DNA of 64,000 bases. It comes from Clostridia bacterium. GTDB taxonomy: Bacteria; Bacillota_A; Clostridia; Oscillospirales; CAG-272. The stretch covers positions 1-64,000 of the forward strand of contig JAFTLD010000029.1 in the NCBI GenBank assembly GCA_017452945.1. The letters run 5' to 3'. The notes under the pieces are model-generated. The model did no database searches. It was not told where the DNA came from and was given only the letters and a program-made list of their open reading frames with translations. The position numbers were made by a program, and so were the translations under genes. Positions 25,051 through 33,985 of this stretch are shown piece after piece. Numbering within the stretch: position 1 is the first letter of the stretch; each line of letters opens with the position of its first letter.

Positions 25051-28000
25051 ATGAAAAGACTATTGCCCTTTTTGCTCGCGCTGCTTATGCTGGTTCCGAC
25101 CCTGGCCGCGTGCAAGGATCAGCCCGCCCCGGATACAGAAACCGAAACGACAATCGACGACGCTATCCCCGAGCCGGATCCCGTACTGGAGCTTGTCAAG
25201 GACAGTGCGTCCGAATACGTGATCGTGCGCCCTGCCGACATCGCAGCACAAGATCCTACATTTGAAGCAGCCGTCATGATGCGCGATTTTATTGAGCGCG
25301 TCAGCGGTGTGACATTACAGATTGTGACCGATGACGAGGCGGATTATGCGGCAGCCGAGCATGAAATTGTGATCGGAAATGCGCGCGGAGCAACCTATAC
25401 GGACAACGCAGTTTTCGTCAGCGGCAGTAAGCTTTTCATTGGCGGAGAAGCGCAACTTTTGTCCGATATGATTGCTGCGTTTTTCAAGAATTGCCTTGAT
25501 TACGACATCCATACCGAAGCGGAGGTACACATGGACAACATCACTGTTCCCGCTAACTTTACCATGGACCAAGCAGGAAATATCACAAGCGTGCAGATCA
25601 AGCAGGATACGACCGCCTGGGGAGATACGATCACCTATGCAGACGAGGTTTCCAACCTGATCAACTTCCGCTATTTGGATCAGCGCCGTAACGTTGCCGA
25701 AATTACCAACGGTGACATGCGTCTGGTATACAATCTTGATCAAAGTGAAAACAAGCAGGTTGCCGGTCTTTACAACACGCAAGGCGGAGCATATCTGACC
25801 AATAGCATGGACGCCTTTGTAATCACAGGGGGTGACACGCTATATGCTTCTCAATCCGGTATCAGCGCGCGCGGCAACATTTACCGTTTCGGCTATTACT
25901 ACTATGACATCCACTTTTTGGATCAAGGCTTTTTGCCCTCCTCATATGAATTTGATGAAAGTGCGGGCAGCTATAATCTACTCGCAAAAGCACGCAAGCC
26001 TTCCTCTCACGATATCGAATCTGTAAAGCTTCAGGATGGCGTGCTTACCGCCATCGTAGGAAATACAAACGACCCCTATTTTCATTGGGGCGTAAAGTAC
26101 AATGCCGAAGACTACAATGCAATTCAAATCACCATGCGTACAGAACATGCTTCCAACGTTCATATATATCTGTACACAGAGTCAACCGGAGGGTTCAATG
26201 CCGATCAGCTGACCTCCTTCTCTGTTAAGCCGGGCGATGAATATTGCACGGTGATCGTTCCGTTGACTACCATTCCTAATTACACAGGTAAGGTTGAAGG
26301 CATACGTGTGGACTGCGGCAGCAAGGTGGGCGAGAAGATCGAGATCAAGGAAATGAAAGCGGTCAAAATCAACACCACGGCAGCAACGACTCTTCGATTA
26401 GACAGAAATTATCACGTTTACGGTGACAAGCTGCATCAACAAATCCGCATCGTTGCCAATGGCGACACAAAGGGATTGCAGGCATTTGGTTCTGTGACAC
26501 ACATCGAACAAAACCGTGTTGCAGCGCTCGTGATCGCGGATAAGAACGGTAAGCACACAACCATCGACGGTATTGACCCTTCCTCTGTCGAATACGTTGG
26601 ATTTGATATCAAAGACACAGGTGTATTCGGTTATATCTTCCCTGCCGATAGTGAATACACAGGATCTGTTACCGTAACATCGGAAAATGGCTATTACATC
26701 ATAACACAAACGTATACGCCCGACTCCCCCGACATGAAATCTCATGAGAGCTATTCCATTGGCCATCGTATTTACACAGACGAGGGACACTCATTTGACG
26801 AACTGGAAAGACAAGCATACATCGAGCGTAATCCCCTGACCGATATCAAGATCGTAACCCAGAGCAATAACGCAAAATACGTAGGCTATAACAGTCTTGT
26901 TGGCTGCTACACCTACACCTTAGACGGCACGGATTTCAATAAGCCCTATTATAAAGAGCCGCAAAAGCACTATATCGTGGATACCGAGATCAAGGGCGAC
27001 GGATATGACAGAGAAATCTACGTATTTGCGCACACCAACAATACAGGATGCCTTGAATGCGGAGTTGTTCTGGATGAAAATGACGAGCTGCTCCCGATCA
27101 ATGTAGAGGTTTGCAAAAACTTCAAAGGCGAATATGAAGAAAAACTGTTTGATCCCGAGGATATGCACTACGGCTATTCGATCTTCCCCGTGACCGTGGG
27201 CAAGAACCAGACAAGACACTTCAAGTCTGTTAATCTGTATCAGAACTGGGGTAACGTACCGCTCAAGCAGCTCTCGTCCATTCAGTTTATCGCCCCCTAC
27301 TATCATCTTTCCTGCGGTACGACAGAGACCAACTGCATAGCACCCTATTACGTTTACGGCAAAGATTATTGGACGCTGCCCGACTTCCGTGCAATGTCTT
27401 CGCCTCTATGGTCGGGCCAGCCGCAGCATACCAGCGCAGGTAGACTTTACTGGCTGCAGTACACCGATGACGAAGGGAATTTCTATGGCTCCGAATCGCA
27501 GACTGCCGATATTTCCTCGTCGGGTCCTGTTTACGTCGATGTCGATATGTCCTATCTCTCGGATGACGGCAAGATCCAAGTCGATTACAGACAGGTCGAG
27601 ATGGCGCAGTCGGATGAAACCAGAACCTATTACACACTTGAGCTGACTGTGCTTGAAGATCTGGAGATCAAGGATTTTGTCAACAATTTCTCGTTTTTCT
27701 CAATGGATGGACGTGCGATTGTTTATAAAAAGTTAGGTTATCTTGACGAGAACAACAACCCGCAAACCGTTGATCTCAATCTCAGCGAGCATACCGACTA
27801 TTACAAGCTGGGCAAAAACGGGGCATATTTTGATTATTACGTTGACTCCGATCCCGCACACAAAGGCACGGATTCGGTCAATATGGCAGTTGTGATCAAG
27901 GATTATGCCATGATCATCGGTGGCAAGTTATACGACGGCAATCTTGTGCTGCGCGAAAGCTTTGACGGCGCGGTTAATCTGGCTACCCTAACCGCTGATC

Positions 28001-28443
28001 TTGGCGACGTGACGCTGCGCGCCGGTGATACAGTACGCATTGACATGATCCTGCTGCCTTGGGGTCAGCCCGAAAGCAAAGACGACTCCAACGTGCTGGG
28101 CGTCAGAGAGGATTCGGTTCTCTCCCCCATCAGGGCCGAGGCAAGCGTTGGTACCGTGATCGCGGACACCTTCCTGCCCACCGTGATGGCTGACGGCAAC
28201 GTAGCCGAATTCACGGTCAGCGGCGGCGGTACTGCCGTTTATACGGTTCGCGTGTACGGATTTGACACCTACACAAAGCCTACTGTTCAAGTATATGAAA
28301 ACGGTGCTTGGGTAGACTTTGATTATCAGCATCACGACTATGACGGGTACATGTCCTTCCGTGAGGATGACGGCACGTACTCCTTCGCATTCTCCTTTGA
28401 AATGAAGGACGGCGAAGCACGCACATTCCGCGTCACACAATAA
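25051..28443 (+). CDS. Large secreted lipoprotein with GH67-type N-terminal fold, function unknown
   Basis: 1130 residues. A lipoprotein signal ends in LAAC (Cys21), then an acidic T/E/D/P-rich linker. The N-terminal domain (about 45-165) resembles the alpha/beta domain that precedes many glycoside hydrolases: YVIVRPADIAAQ, MMRDFIERVSGVTLQIV and HEIVIGNARG. The rest is mostly beta-rich, with segments such as DIHFLDQGFLPSSYEF, HVHIYLYTESTGGF and, at the end, FTVSGGGTAVYTVRVYGFD. I recognise no catalytic motif. A carbohydrate-related surface role is inferred from the N-domain and the neighbouring rhaA. The start at 25051 follows GGAGGT. It is the largest unknown on the plus strand. Confidence 0.7.
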   Translation: MKRLLPFLLALLMLVPTLAACKDQPAPDTETETTIDDAIPEPDPVLELVKDSASEYVIVRPADIAAQDPTFEAAVMMRDFIERVSGVTLQIVTDDEADYAAAEHEIVIGNARGATYTDNAVFVSGSKLFIGGEAQLLSDMIAAFFKNCLDYDIHTEAEVHMDNITVPANFTMDQAGNITSVQIKQDTTAWGDTITYADEVSNLINFRYLDQRRNVAEITNGDMRLVYNLDQSENKQVAGLYNTQGGAYLTNSMDAFVITGGDTLYASQSGISARGNIYRFGYYYYDIHFLDQGFLPSSYEFDESAGSYNLLAKARKPSSHDIESVKLQDGVLTAIVGNTNDPYFHWGVKYNAEDYNAIQITMRTEHASNVHIYLYTESTGGFNADQLTSFSVKPGDEYCTVIVPLTTIPNYTGKVEGIRVDCGSKVGEKIEIKEMKAVKINTTAATTLRLDRNYHVYGDKLHQQIRIVANGDTKGLQAFGSVTHIEQNRVAALVIADKNGKHTTIDGIDPSSVEYVGFDIKDTGVFGYIFPADSEYTGSVTVTSENGYYIITQTYTPDSPDMKSHESYSIGHRIYTDEGHSFDELERQAYIERNPLTDIKIVTQSNNAKYVGYNSLVGCYTYTLDGTDFNKPYYKEPQKHYIVDTEIKGDGYDREIYVFAHTNNTGCLECGVVLDENDELLPINVEVCKNFKGEYEEKLFDPEDMHYGYSIFPVTVGKNQTRHFKSVNLYQNWGNVPLKQLSSIQFIAPYYHLSCGTTETNCIAPYYVYGKDYWTLPDFRAMSSPLWSGQPQHTSAGRLYWLQYTDDEGNFYGSESQTADISSSGPVYVDVDMSYLSDDGKIQVDYRQVEMAQSDETRTYYTLELTVLEDLEIKDFVNNFSFFSMDGRAIVYKKLGYLDENNNPQTVDLNLSEHTDYYKLGKNGAYFDYYVDSDPAHKGTDSVNMAVVIKDYAMIIGGKLYDGNLVLRESFDGAVNLATLTADLGDVTLRAGDTVRIDMILLPWGQPESKDDSNVLGVREDSVLSPIRAEASVGTVIADTFLPTVMADGNVAEFTVSGGGTAVYTVRVYGFDTYTKPTVQVYENGAWVDFDYQHHDYDGYMSFREDDGTYSFAFSFEMKDGEARTFRVTQ

Positions 28444-28453
28444 CCCTATAATG

Positions 28454-28494
28454 AACAAGGCGAGCGCAAAATACGCTCGCCTTGTTTGCTTTTA
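28454..28494. terminator. Bidirectional terminator between convergent genes
   Basis: A perfect 13-bp stem (AACAAGGCGAGCG with CGCTCGCCTTGTT, 7-nt loop) between the plus-strand lipoprotein gene and the minus-strand ECF-partner gene, with a T-rich tail on the plus side (TTGCTTTT). Confidence 0.85.
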
Positions 28495-29850
28495 TCAATC
28501 AACAATATCTGGTGCAAAACCTTTCCCGTGATCATCCTCTTGATTTGCAAAATATTCCGCATAACCGCTTGCTTGAAAAGCCGGCACATACGTCTTGGCA
28601 TATTTGTCCATTCCATTATAATTTCCAATATACTTGTAAAATGCATAAAACGGAATACATAATTTCTCATTCTCATCAGATACATACTCTACATCAACAA
28701 AAGTGTAATCACTAAAATCCACCTCAGGCTGTACAGCCATACATAAAGGACAAGAATGACCGCCAAATACATATCCTTTTGCAAGCAGTTCTTCTGCTTC
28801 TTCCAACGTCAGCATTTTTACCTTTGAAACAACAGAAAAATACTGGTTCCAGTTTTTCAATGTTTGATAAAGCGAAACACTTGATAAAAAGGCTTCATCA
28901 TCAGATCCGCCCCAATCACACGAGGTTCCACTCCCCCAATCCGTAAAAAAAGTCAAGGAAATATAGTCAGAGGTCATGGGTGACTTTGAGAAGTTTGAAG
29001 GGAAAATGGTTTTCTCAGGAGAATAAAGATAGATTGTTATTGTTCTTAACTGTTCATACGAATATTCCCGGCTTATCTTGACATCCGAATAATCTTTGCC
29101 AAATGAAGCACAAATATATGTGATTGTATCATTTAGCTTTTCTTTTATTTGTTCATCGGTATCTGATTCCAAAATCGAAATCATACTGCCGTTGATTTTC
29201 AATCTTTTCTCTCCGATGCTGTAGTTATCAAAGTATAATAAATTATTTCTCATTATAAAGCGTACGCCCATTTTTCCTTCACTTATTTCAGCCTCATAAA
29301 TAGGATCACCGTTCCACCTTACATCTTTTTCTATTTCGTATTCCTTTGACTCTATGCCAAAAAAAGTTGAGACCTCATCTATATATTCGTTTATGAAATC
29401 TTGCAAGTCTACTTTAGACATAGTGAAATCTCTTGCTGAGTATACTGGCAAATATTCAGCAATAGGCAAAGGACTCAGATTTAAATATTTCGGATCAGAA
29501 GTATATATTTTCGTATACTGATTCGTTGCAGCGTTATCCTGCATTACGTCAAAAACACTGTTAACTTCATCAGCACTCAACACAACATTGCTGACATTTG
29601 GGGTAATTATGGGAGACCAAGGTTCTTCATTGGGCTTGTAAGGTATAACCCCTGGAATATCTCGCAGCATTGGTACAACGATGACAGCGCCCAAAATCAG
29701 CACGAAGCCTACCGCGATTGCCCCAAAACGAAGCCATATACTCTTGTGCTTTTTGTTTTTCTCTCTGAGTTTCTCCTTTTGCAGGGCATATTTCTCAACG
29801 AGGTCTGGATCAAGGTGATCGAGCCCCTCATTCCATTCTTTCTTTTTCAT
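28495..29850 (-). CDS. Membrane-anchored partner of the ECF sigma factor (likely anti-sigma), CxxC ectodomain
   Basis: 451 residues: a charged cytoplasmic N-terminus (about 1-37, rich in K and E), one membrane helix (about 38-60, IAVGFVLILGAVIVVP) and a roughly 390-residue extracytoplasmic domain. The gene overlaps the stop of the upstream sigma factor by 4 bp (ATGA), the usual arrangement for a sigma/anti-sigma pair, but no zinc-binding anti-sigma motif is seen, so the inhibitory role is inferred. Near the C-terminus GGHSCPLCMAVQPE carries a CxxC pair (about Cys367 and Cys370) that could bind metal or form a disulfide. Confidence 0.65.
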   Translation of the reverse strand: MKKKEWNEGLDHLDPDLVEKYALQKEKLREKNKKHKSIWLRFGAIAVGFVLILGAVIVVPMLRDIPGVIPYKPNEEPWSPIITPNVSNVVLSADEVNSVFDVMQDNAATNQYTKIYTSDPKYLNLSPLPIAEYLPVYSARDFTMSKVDLQDFINEYIDEVSTFFGIESKEYEIEKDVRWNGDPIYEAEISEGKMGVRFIMRNNLLYFDNYSIGEKRLKINGSMISILESDTDEQIKEKLNDTITYICASFGKDYSDVKISREYSYEQLRTITIYLYSPEKTIFPSNFSKSPMTSDYISLTFFTDWGSGTSCDWGGSDDEAFLSSVSLYQTLKNWNQYFSVVSKVKMLTLEEAEELLAKGYVFGGHSCPLCMAVQPEVDFSDYTFVDVEYVSDENEKLCIPFYAFYKYIGNYNGMDKYAKTYVPAFQASGYAEYFANQEDDHGKGFAPDIVD

Positions 29851-30443
29851 ACCGAATAACCCTCACTTTCAAGTTGTTCTTTCAAGGCGCTTCTGATGGC
29901 GGCAAGCTCCTTGTTTACCATTGATCTGCTCAAGCCAAGATCGCTTGCAATCGTATCAATGGGCTCTGCTACGTAGTACCTGCTCATAAATATGAATTGT
30001 CTGCGGTCGGAAAGCGAGCGAACAAAGTCGCTGATGATGTGTCCGAGTCTTTCGGCATCGAAATCTGCACCGACTTCTTCATCACCTGCGACGAAATCTT
30101 CAAGCTCAGAGAGTGATACCGTCATTTCGGAAGGTATGACATTCTGTCGCAGCTTGCGGTGATAGCACTTGATTGCAATTCTTCGTGTGATAGTCGTCAA
30201 AAATGCTTTGAGCACGTTCGGTCTCGATGGCGGCATGGCATTCCATGCACTATGATACGTATCGTTCAAGCATTCCTCGCAGTCAAGCCTATCATGAAGA
30301 ACGTTATAAGCAATGGAATATAAATACTTTTTGTATTTGAAATCTGTTTCCTCAATCGCTTTTTCGTTGCGCTCCCAATAAAGCTCAACGATCTTTTCGT
30401 CGTCCATCGGCATCCTCGCTGTGTGATTACCTTGAAGTTCCAT
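29847..30443 (-). CDS. ECF-type RNA polymerase sigma factor
   Basis: 198 residues. The sigma-2 region (about 14-90) has VELYWERNEKAIEETDFKYKKYL, CEECLNDTYHSAWNAMPPSRP and LKAFLTTITRRIAIK. The sigma-4 region (about 135-198) has LSDRRQFIFMSRYYVAEPIDTIASDLG followed by the helix-turn-helix LSRSMVNKELAAIRSALK. The start at 30443 follows AAGGAAGGAGG; the upstream in-frame codons have no ribosome site. It overlaps the membrane partner gene by 4 bp. It is a paralogue of the sigma factor at 56052-56627, and both genes have a similar element upstream, suggesting autoregulation. Confidence 0.92.
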   Translation of the reverse strand: MELQGNHTARMPMDDEKIVELYWERNEKAIEETDFKYKKYLYSIAYNVLHDRLDCEECLNDTYHSAWNAMPPSRPNVLKAFLTTITRRIAIKCYHRKLRQNVIPSEMTVSLSELEDFVAGDEEVGADFDAERLGHIISDFVRSLSDRRQFIFMSRYYVAEPIDTIASDLGLSRSMVNKELAAIRSALKEQLESEGYSV

Positions 30444-30495
30444 AACTCGCCTCCTTCCTTGCGTTTTTGAAAGGCCCTTCATAAATAGTAGTACC

Positions 30496-30523
30496 AAAAA
30501 TTTTGAAAGTGTGTAATGATTTT
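30496..30523 (-). promoter_or_regulatory. Candidate ECF autoregulatory element upstream of the sigma gene
   Basis: Read on the minus strand: AAAATCATTACACACTTT followed by CAAAATTTTT, about 53 bp before the ATG. A closely similar element stands before the second ECF gene (56666-56692). The shared core is AAAATC, TACAC, CTTT and AAAATTT. Both are preceded by AAAAACTTT. A sigma-A-like TATAAT without a good -35 box lies further upstream. Confidence 0.5.
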
Positions 30524-30577
30524 GGAAAGTTTTTGATATTATAGCATGAATTTTGGATTTTTGTGTGAACAACCGAA

Positions 30578-30608
30578 AAGGCGAGCGCCACAACGCCCGC
30601 CTTTATTT
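30578..30608 (-). terminator. Hairpin after mntP
   Basis: AAGGCGAGCG and CGCCCGCCTT form a nearly perfect 10-bp stem with a 6-nt loop, right after the mntP stop codon. The T-run on the minus strand is short (TTTT-type), so the hairpin is a likely but not certain terminator. Confidence 0.65.
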
Positions 30609-30609
30609 C

Positions 30610-31245
30610 TTAGGCAAATATTCCTAAAAACCAATTCCATACGGCATCAATCACACCGTACTGATCAAGCACGTTTTTGACACCGAGCAGGCAAAGCACA
30701 ATACCGCCTGCAAGCTGGGCTTTTTTCTCATACTTGTCGCCAAAGATATTGCCTATCTTGACACCGAGTGCGGAAAGCGCAAACGTGATGACACCGATTA
30801 AGGTAACGCTGAGCAACACGCGAGGTATAGTCATATCAGGGCGCAGTCCGTAACCAACCCCGACTACCATGGCATCAATGCTGGTCGCAACCGCCATAGG
30901 AAACATCACGCGCACGCTAAGCGATGCATCTGTATTCTCACACGCGGAACAGCCCTCTTCCTTCTTCTCCAATGCCTCTTTGATCATGTTTCCGCCAATG
31001 ATAGCAAGCAGAATGAACGCGATCCAACCCGTAAACATTTCCAAGTACTGTCCAAAAAACCTGGTCAAAATTCCCGCCAATACAAAGCCAATTGCGGGCA
31101 TGAGTGCCTGAAAAGCACCAAACCAGCCACCCACCACGGCAGCCTTGCCAAGGGTTGCTTTTTTCATACCAAGGCCCTTGCAAATTGCTACGGCAAACGC
31201 ATCCATAGACAGCGCGACTGCCAAAATCAAAAGCTCAATTACCAT
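30610..31245 (-). CDS. mntP: MntP-family manganese efflux pump
   Basis: 211 residues with six membrane helices. The family motifs SMDAFAVAICKGLGMKK in helix 1 and SIDAMVVGVGYGLRPDM in helix 4 carry the paired aspartates needed for transport; GGNMIKEALEKKEEGCSACEN is the cytoplasmic loop. MntP exports excess Mn2+. In some bacteria it is governed by a yybP-ykoY riboswitch; here the gene overlaps the preceding gene by 7 bp, so there is no room for one directly upstream. Confidence 0.93.
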   Translation of the reverse strand: MVIELLILAVALSMDAFAVAICKGLGMKKATLGKAAVVGGWFGAFQALMPAIGFVLAGILTRFFGQYLEMFTGWIAFILLAIIGGNMIKEALEKKEEGCSACENTDASLSVRVMFPMAVATSIDAMVVGVGYGLRPDMTIPRVLLSVTLIGVITFALSALGVKIGNIFGDKYEKKAQLAGGIVLCLLGVKNVLDQYGVIDAVWNWFLGIFA

Positions 31246-32126
31246 TTTTTCTCTCCATTTGTTATGTGCAATATTTGTCCGTTTATATCTTCTATTGTGG
31301 TATCATAATACTTCTCCTGGAAATATACCTGTTCGCAAATTTGCTCAGCATCAAAAGTCATTTCCAAAGGACATGCGACCAATTTATCCTCAATATCGTC
31401 CGCACGGTGCACGATGGCGATCACCTTCCCCGAAAAGCGTTCTAAAGGCTCATTCACGCCAAGGAAATACACGTCAAGCTCCTCGTTGTCACCCCCGAAC
31501 ACTCCCGGAATGAATCCGTAATTAATCGGGTATAAGAGCTGCTTGTTTCCTTTTATGTGCAAGTACCCTATCGGACGGTCCACTTCTGCTGTGATCTCTT
31601 TTCCAAGATAAGACCAGACCATAGCCTTACGTAAAGCATAACTGATAAACTCCGCCTTTGCTGCCGTGTACTGCTCGCGGTCATTCGGATATTTTTGCGC
31701 AAGCTGTCTTTTCAGATCTGCGTATGCCTCTTTTTTCTCCGGAAACGCTTTCAGATATTCTCTGAAGTTGATATAATTGCGCCATTCCATACTCATGTGC
31801 TTGACAACGTGGATATGTGCCGTGCGCCAATTCCCTTTACCCTCGACAAAATAGATCTGCCCTTCGTCATCGCAGCTTGGTCTGTGTACGTATCCGATCT
31901 GCTCCATGGCAGTTATGATATTTGAATCAAAGGATTGCACAGCGACCGCTATGTCAATAATAGGCTTTGCGGGCAGTCCCGAAACAGAGGTGCTTCCTAC
32001 GTGCTGCACGTCTATTACCGTGTTATCAAGTGCTGCTTTGATTCTTTGGCAATGCTCCTGCGCGATTGATTCCCATGCAGGATCGTGCGCGTCAATTCGC
32101 ACGCTTCCTCTTTCAAGACCTATCAT
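31239..32126 (-). CDS. GrpB nucleotidyltransferase-like domain fused to inorganic pyrophosphatase-like domain
   Basis: 295 residues with two domains. Residues 1-175 match the GrpB (UPF0157) family, with its nucleotidyltransferase core GSTSVSGLPAKPIIDIAV (44-61) and HIHVVKH. Residues 180-290 resemble a soluble inorganic pyrophosphatase: YPINYGFIPGVFGGDNEELD (199-218) copies the YP-NYGF-P and D--P-D pattern, and IAIVHRADDIEDKLV the DDxxDKL-type motif. The second acidic motif is altered (EELDVY instead of DPLDV), so activity is uncertain. The start at 32126 follows GGAGGA; the upstream ATG has no ribosome site. The role is unknown; coupling a nucleotidyl transfer to removal of pyrophosphate is an attractive inference. 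Confidence 0.75.
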   Translation of the reverse strand: MIGLERGSVRIDAHDPAWESIAQEHCQRIKAALDNTVIDVQHVGSTSVSGLPAKPIIDIAVAVQSFDSNIITAMEQIGYVHRPSCDDEGQIYFVEGKGNWRTAHIHVVKHMSMEWRNYINFREYLKAFPEKKEAYADLKRQLAQKYPNDREQYTAAKAEFISYALRKAMVWSYLGKEITAEVDRPIGYLHIKGNKQLLYPINYGFIPGVFGGDNEELDVYFLGVNEPLERFSGKVIAIVHRADDIEDKLVACPLEMTFDAEQICEQVYFQEKYYDTTIEDINGQILHITNGEKKW

Positions 32127-32235
32127 AAAATTCCTCCAAAGCAGAAATCCCGTATATTTTATCACAAAATTGCCTGCCAGCATAGTGGGTTTACAAATTG
32201 TTTACATTAAATATAAAAAAAGACGTCCACTTTAC

Positions 32236-32264
32236 TTGACTAAAGCGACAAGGTGTAGTATAAT
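32236..32264 (+). promoter_or_regulatory. Sigma-A promoter of the histidine operon
   Basis: TTGACT (32236-32241) and TATAAT (32259-32264), 17-bp spacer, about 30 bp before the hisZ start. The leader is too short for a T-box or a classical attenuator. Confidence 0.85.
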
Positions 32265-32294
32265 TTATAATATCTTTTTATCTTGGGAGGTTTT

Positions 32295-33368
32295 ATGGAC
32301 TCCAATCGTTTCGTAACAACCCCTGCGGAGGTAATCGTAAACAAGTGCGCACAGCTTTACGCGCAATACGGTTATCGCAGGTTCATGATGAATAAATTCG
32401 AGGACTATGCACTGTATGCTGACAACAAAAGCTTCTTGGTGGATGACCGCTTGCTGACCTTTACCGATGGCTCCAAGCTCAAAGCACTCAAGCCCGATAT
32501 CACGCTCTCTATCGTAAAAAATCTTGCCAAGGACGATCATCTACCGCTCAAGGTGTTTTATGATGAGGCAGTTTATCGCGTCAAAAAGGGTGAGAAGGAA
32601 TTCAGCGAGCTGCGGCAGATGGGACTTGAGCTGATCGGTGATGACAGCACTTATGCCACATGCGAGGTCATTTGTCTTGCTAAGGCATCCTTGGATGCCA
32701 TCAACAAGCATAACATCCTTGATATCTCACACATGATGATTCTGTTGCCGTTGATCGACAAGGCTTGCGCGTGCGGCATTGACCGCGCGGAGCTTGTTTC
32801 TCTTATCACGCAAAAGAATGCAGACGGCATCCGTTCCCTGTTTGCAAAATATACTTGCATCAATCCTTTGGCAGATCTCGTTGCATCTTATGCCCCACTG
32901 CATCAAATGATCCCGGTTTTGCACCGACTCTTCCCCGAATCTCAGGCAGTGCATGAACTTGCCGAGATTGCAGAGGTGCTTGCTGTGCAAGGTCTTTCGG
33001 ATAACGTGTATCTGGACTTCTCGCTTTTGCACAATATCGGCTATTACAATGGTGTCGTATTCAAGGGATACATCAAGGACGTTCCCGTTGCCGTGCTTTC
33101 GGGCGGCAGATACGATCCCCTGCTTGAACGCTTTGGCAGACAAGATGCGGCACTTGGATTTGCGATTTATCTGGACTATATCCGCTATCACCAAACCGCG
33201 CAGGAAACCGACGTGCTGCTGATTTATGATCAGACCGATACCGCGGTGTCCGTAGCGCGTGCCATGCGCACCCTGACTGATCAGGGTTATAGCGTTCTTG
33301 CGGCAGTTTGCGCCCCGGCAGATCGCAGCTTTGCTAAAACCATCAAGGTCAAGGAGGTGCTATCATGA
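32295..33368 (+). CDS. hisZ: ATP phosphoribosyltransferase regulatory subunit HisZ
   Basis: About 357 residues, a histidyl-tRNA-synthetase-like protein lacking the anticodon domain. The core segments are there: YGYRRFMMNKFEDYAL, TFTDGSKLKALKPDITLSIVK, FYDEAVYRVKKGEKEFSELRQMGLELIG (motif 2) and LSGGRYDPLLERFGRQDAALGFAI (motif 3). HisZ is needed with the short form of HisG, which follows. The ATG at 32295 sits after GGGAGG. It overlaps hisG by 4 bp. First gene of the nine-gene operon. Confidence 0.95.
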   Translation: MDSNRFVTTPAEVIVNKCAQLYAQYGYRRFMMNKFEDYALYADNKSFLVDDRLLTFTDGSKLKALKPDITLSIVKNLAKDDHLPLKVFYDEAVYRVKKGEKEFSELRQMGLELIGDDSTYATCEVICLAKASLDAINKHNILDISHMMILLPLIDKACACGIDRAELVSLITQKNADGIRSLFAKYTCINPLADLVASYAPLHQMIPVLHRLFPESQAVHELAEIAEVLAVQGLSDNVYLDFSLLHNIGYYNGVVFKGYIKDVPVAVLSGGRYDPLLERFGRQDAALGFAIYLDYIRYHQTAQETDVLLIYDQTDTAVSVARAMRTLTDQGYSVLAAVCAPADRSFAKTIKVKEVLS

Positions 33369-33982
33369 TCAAAATTGCTCTCCCCAAGGGCAGACTTGGC
33401 GACAAGGTGCTTGCCATGTTTGAAAATGCGGGATACGTTTGCCCCGAAATTCATACGCCCTCCAGAAAGCTTGTATTCTCTACCGAAGAGGTATCTTACT
33501 TCTACGTAAAGCCCTCGGACGTCCCCATCTACGTGGAGCGCGGCGTTGCCGACATCGGTGTTGCGGGCAGCGACATTCTAATGGAATATGAGCCTGACGT
33601 ATATTCGCTTCTGGATCTTGGCATTGGCAAATGCAGAATCTGCGTTGCAGCCAAGGCCGAATTCGAAGATGATCTCAGCATGCCCTTGAAGGTCGCAACC
33701 AAATTCAAGAATGTTGCAAGCAAATACTATACCTCCTGCGGCAGAGCCATCGATACCATCAAGCTCAACGGATCAATCGAGCTTGCCCCCATTCTCGGGC
33801 TTTCCGACGTCATTGTGGATATCGTGGAAACGGGTACTACACTCAAGGAAAACGGACTGGTTGTCAAAGAAACCATCGCACCCGTCAGCGCCAGATTGAT
33901 CGCCAATAAAACCGCATACAAATTCAACAGCGAAGAGATTACAAAGCTGTTGCAAAAGCTTCAAGACCAAAGAGAGGAATAA
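33365..33982 (+). CDS. hisG: ATP phosphoribosyltransferase, short form HisG
   Basis: 205 residues: the short, catalytic-only form that needs HisZ. ALPKGRL at the N-terminus, GVADIGVAGSDILME and DVIVDIVETGTTLKENGL (the PRPP-binding loop) are present. It catalyses the first step of histidine synthesis, joining ATP and PRPP. Start ATG after AAGGAGGTG, overlapping the hisZ stop. Confidence 0.97.
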   Translation: MIKIALPKGRLGDKVLAMFENAGYVCPEIHTPSRKLVFSTEEVSYFYVKPSDVPIYVERGVADIGVAGSDILMEYEPDVYSLLDLGIGKCRICVAAKAEFEDDLSMPLKVATKFKNVASKYYTSCGRAIDTIKLNGSIELAPILGLSDVIVDIVETGTTLKENGLVVKETIAPVSARLIANKTAYKFNSEEITKLLQKLQDQREE

Positions 33983-33985
33983 ACC

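Noticed and set aside
32127..32294. T-box or histidine attenuator before hisZ
   Set aside because: The predicted transcript leader is only about 25 nt long and contains no His codon run.
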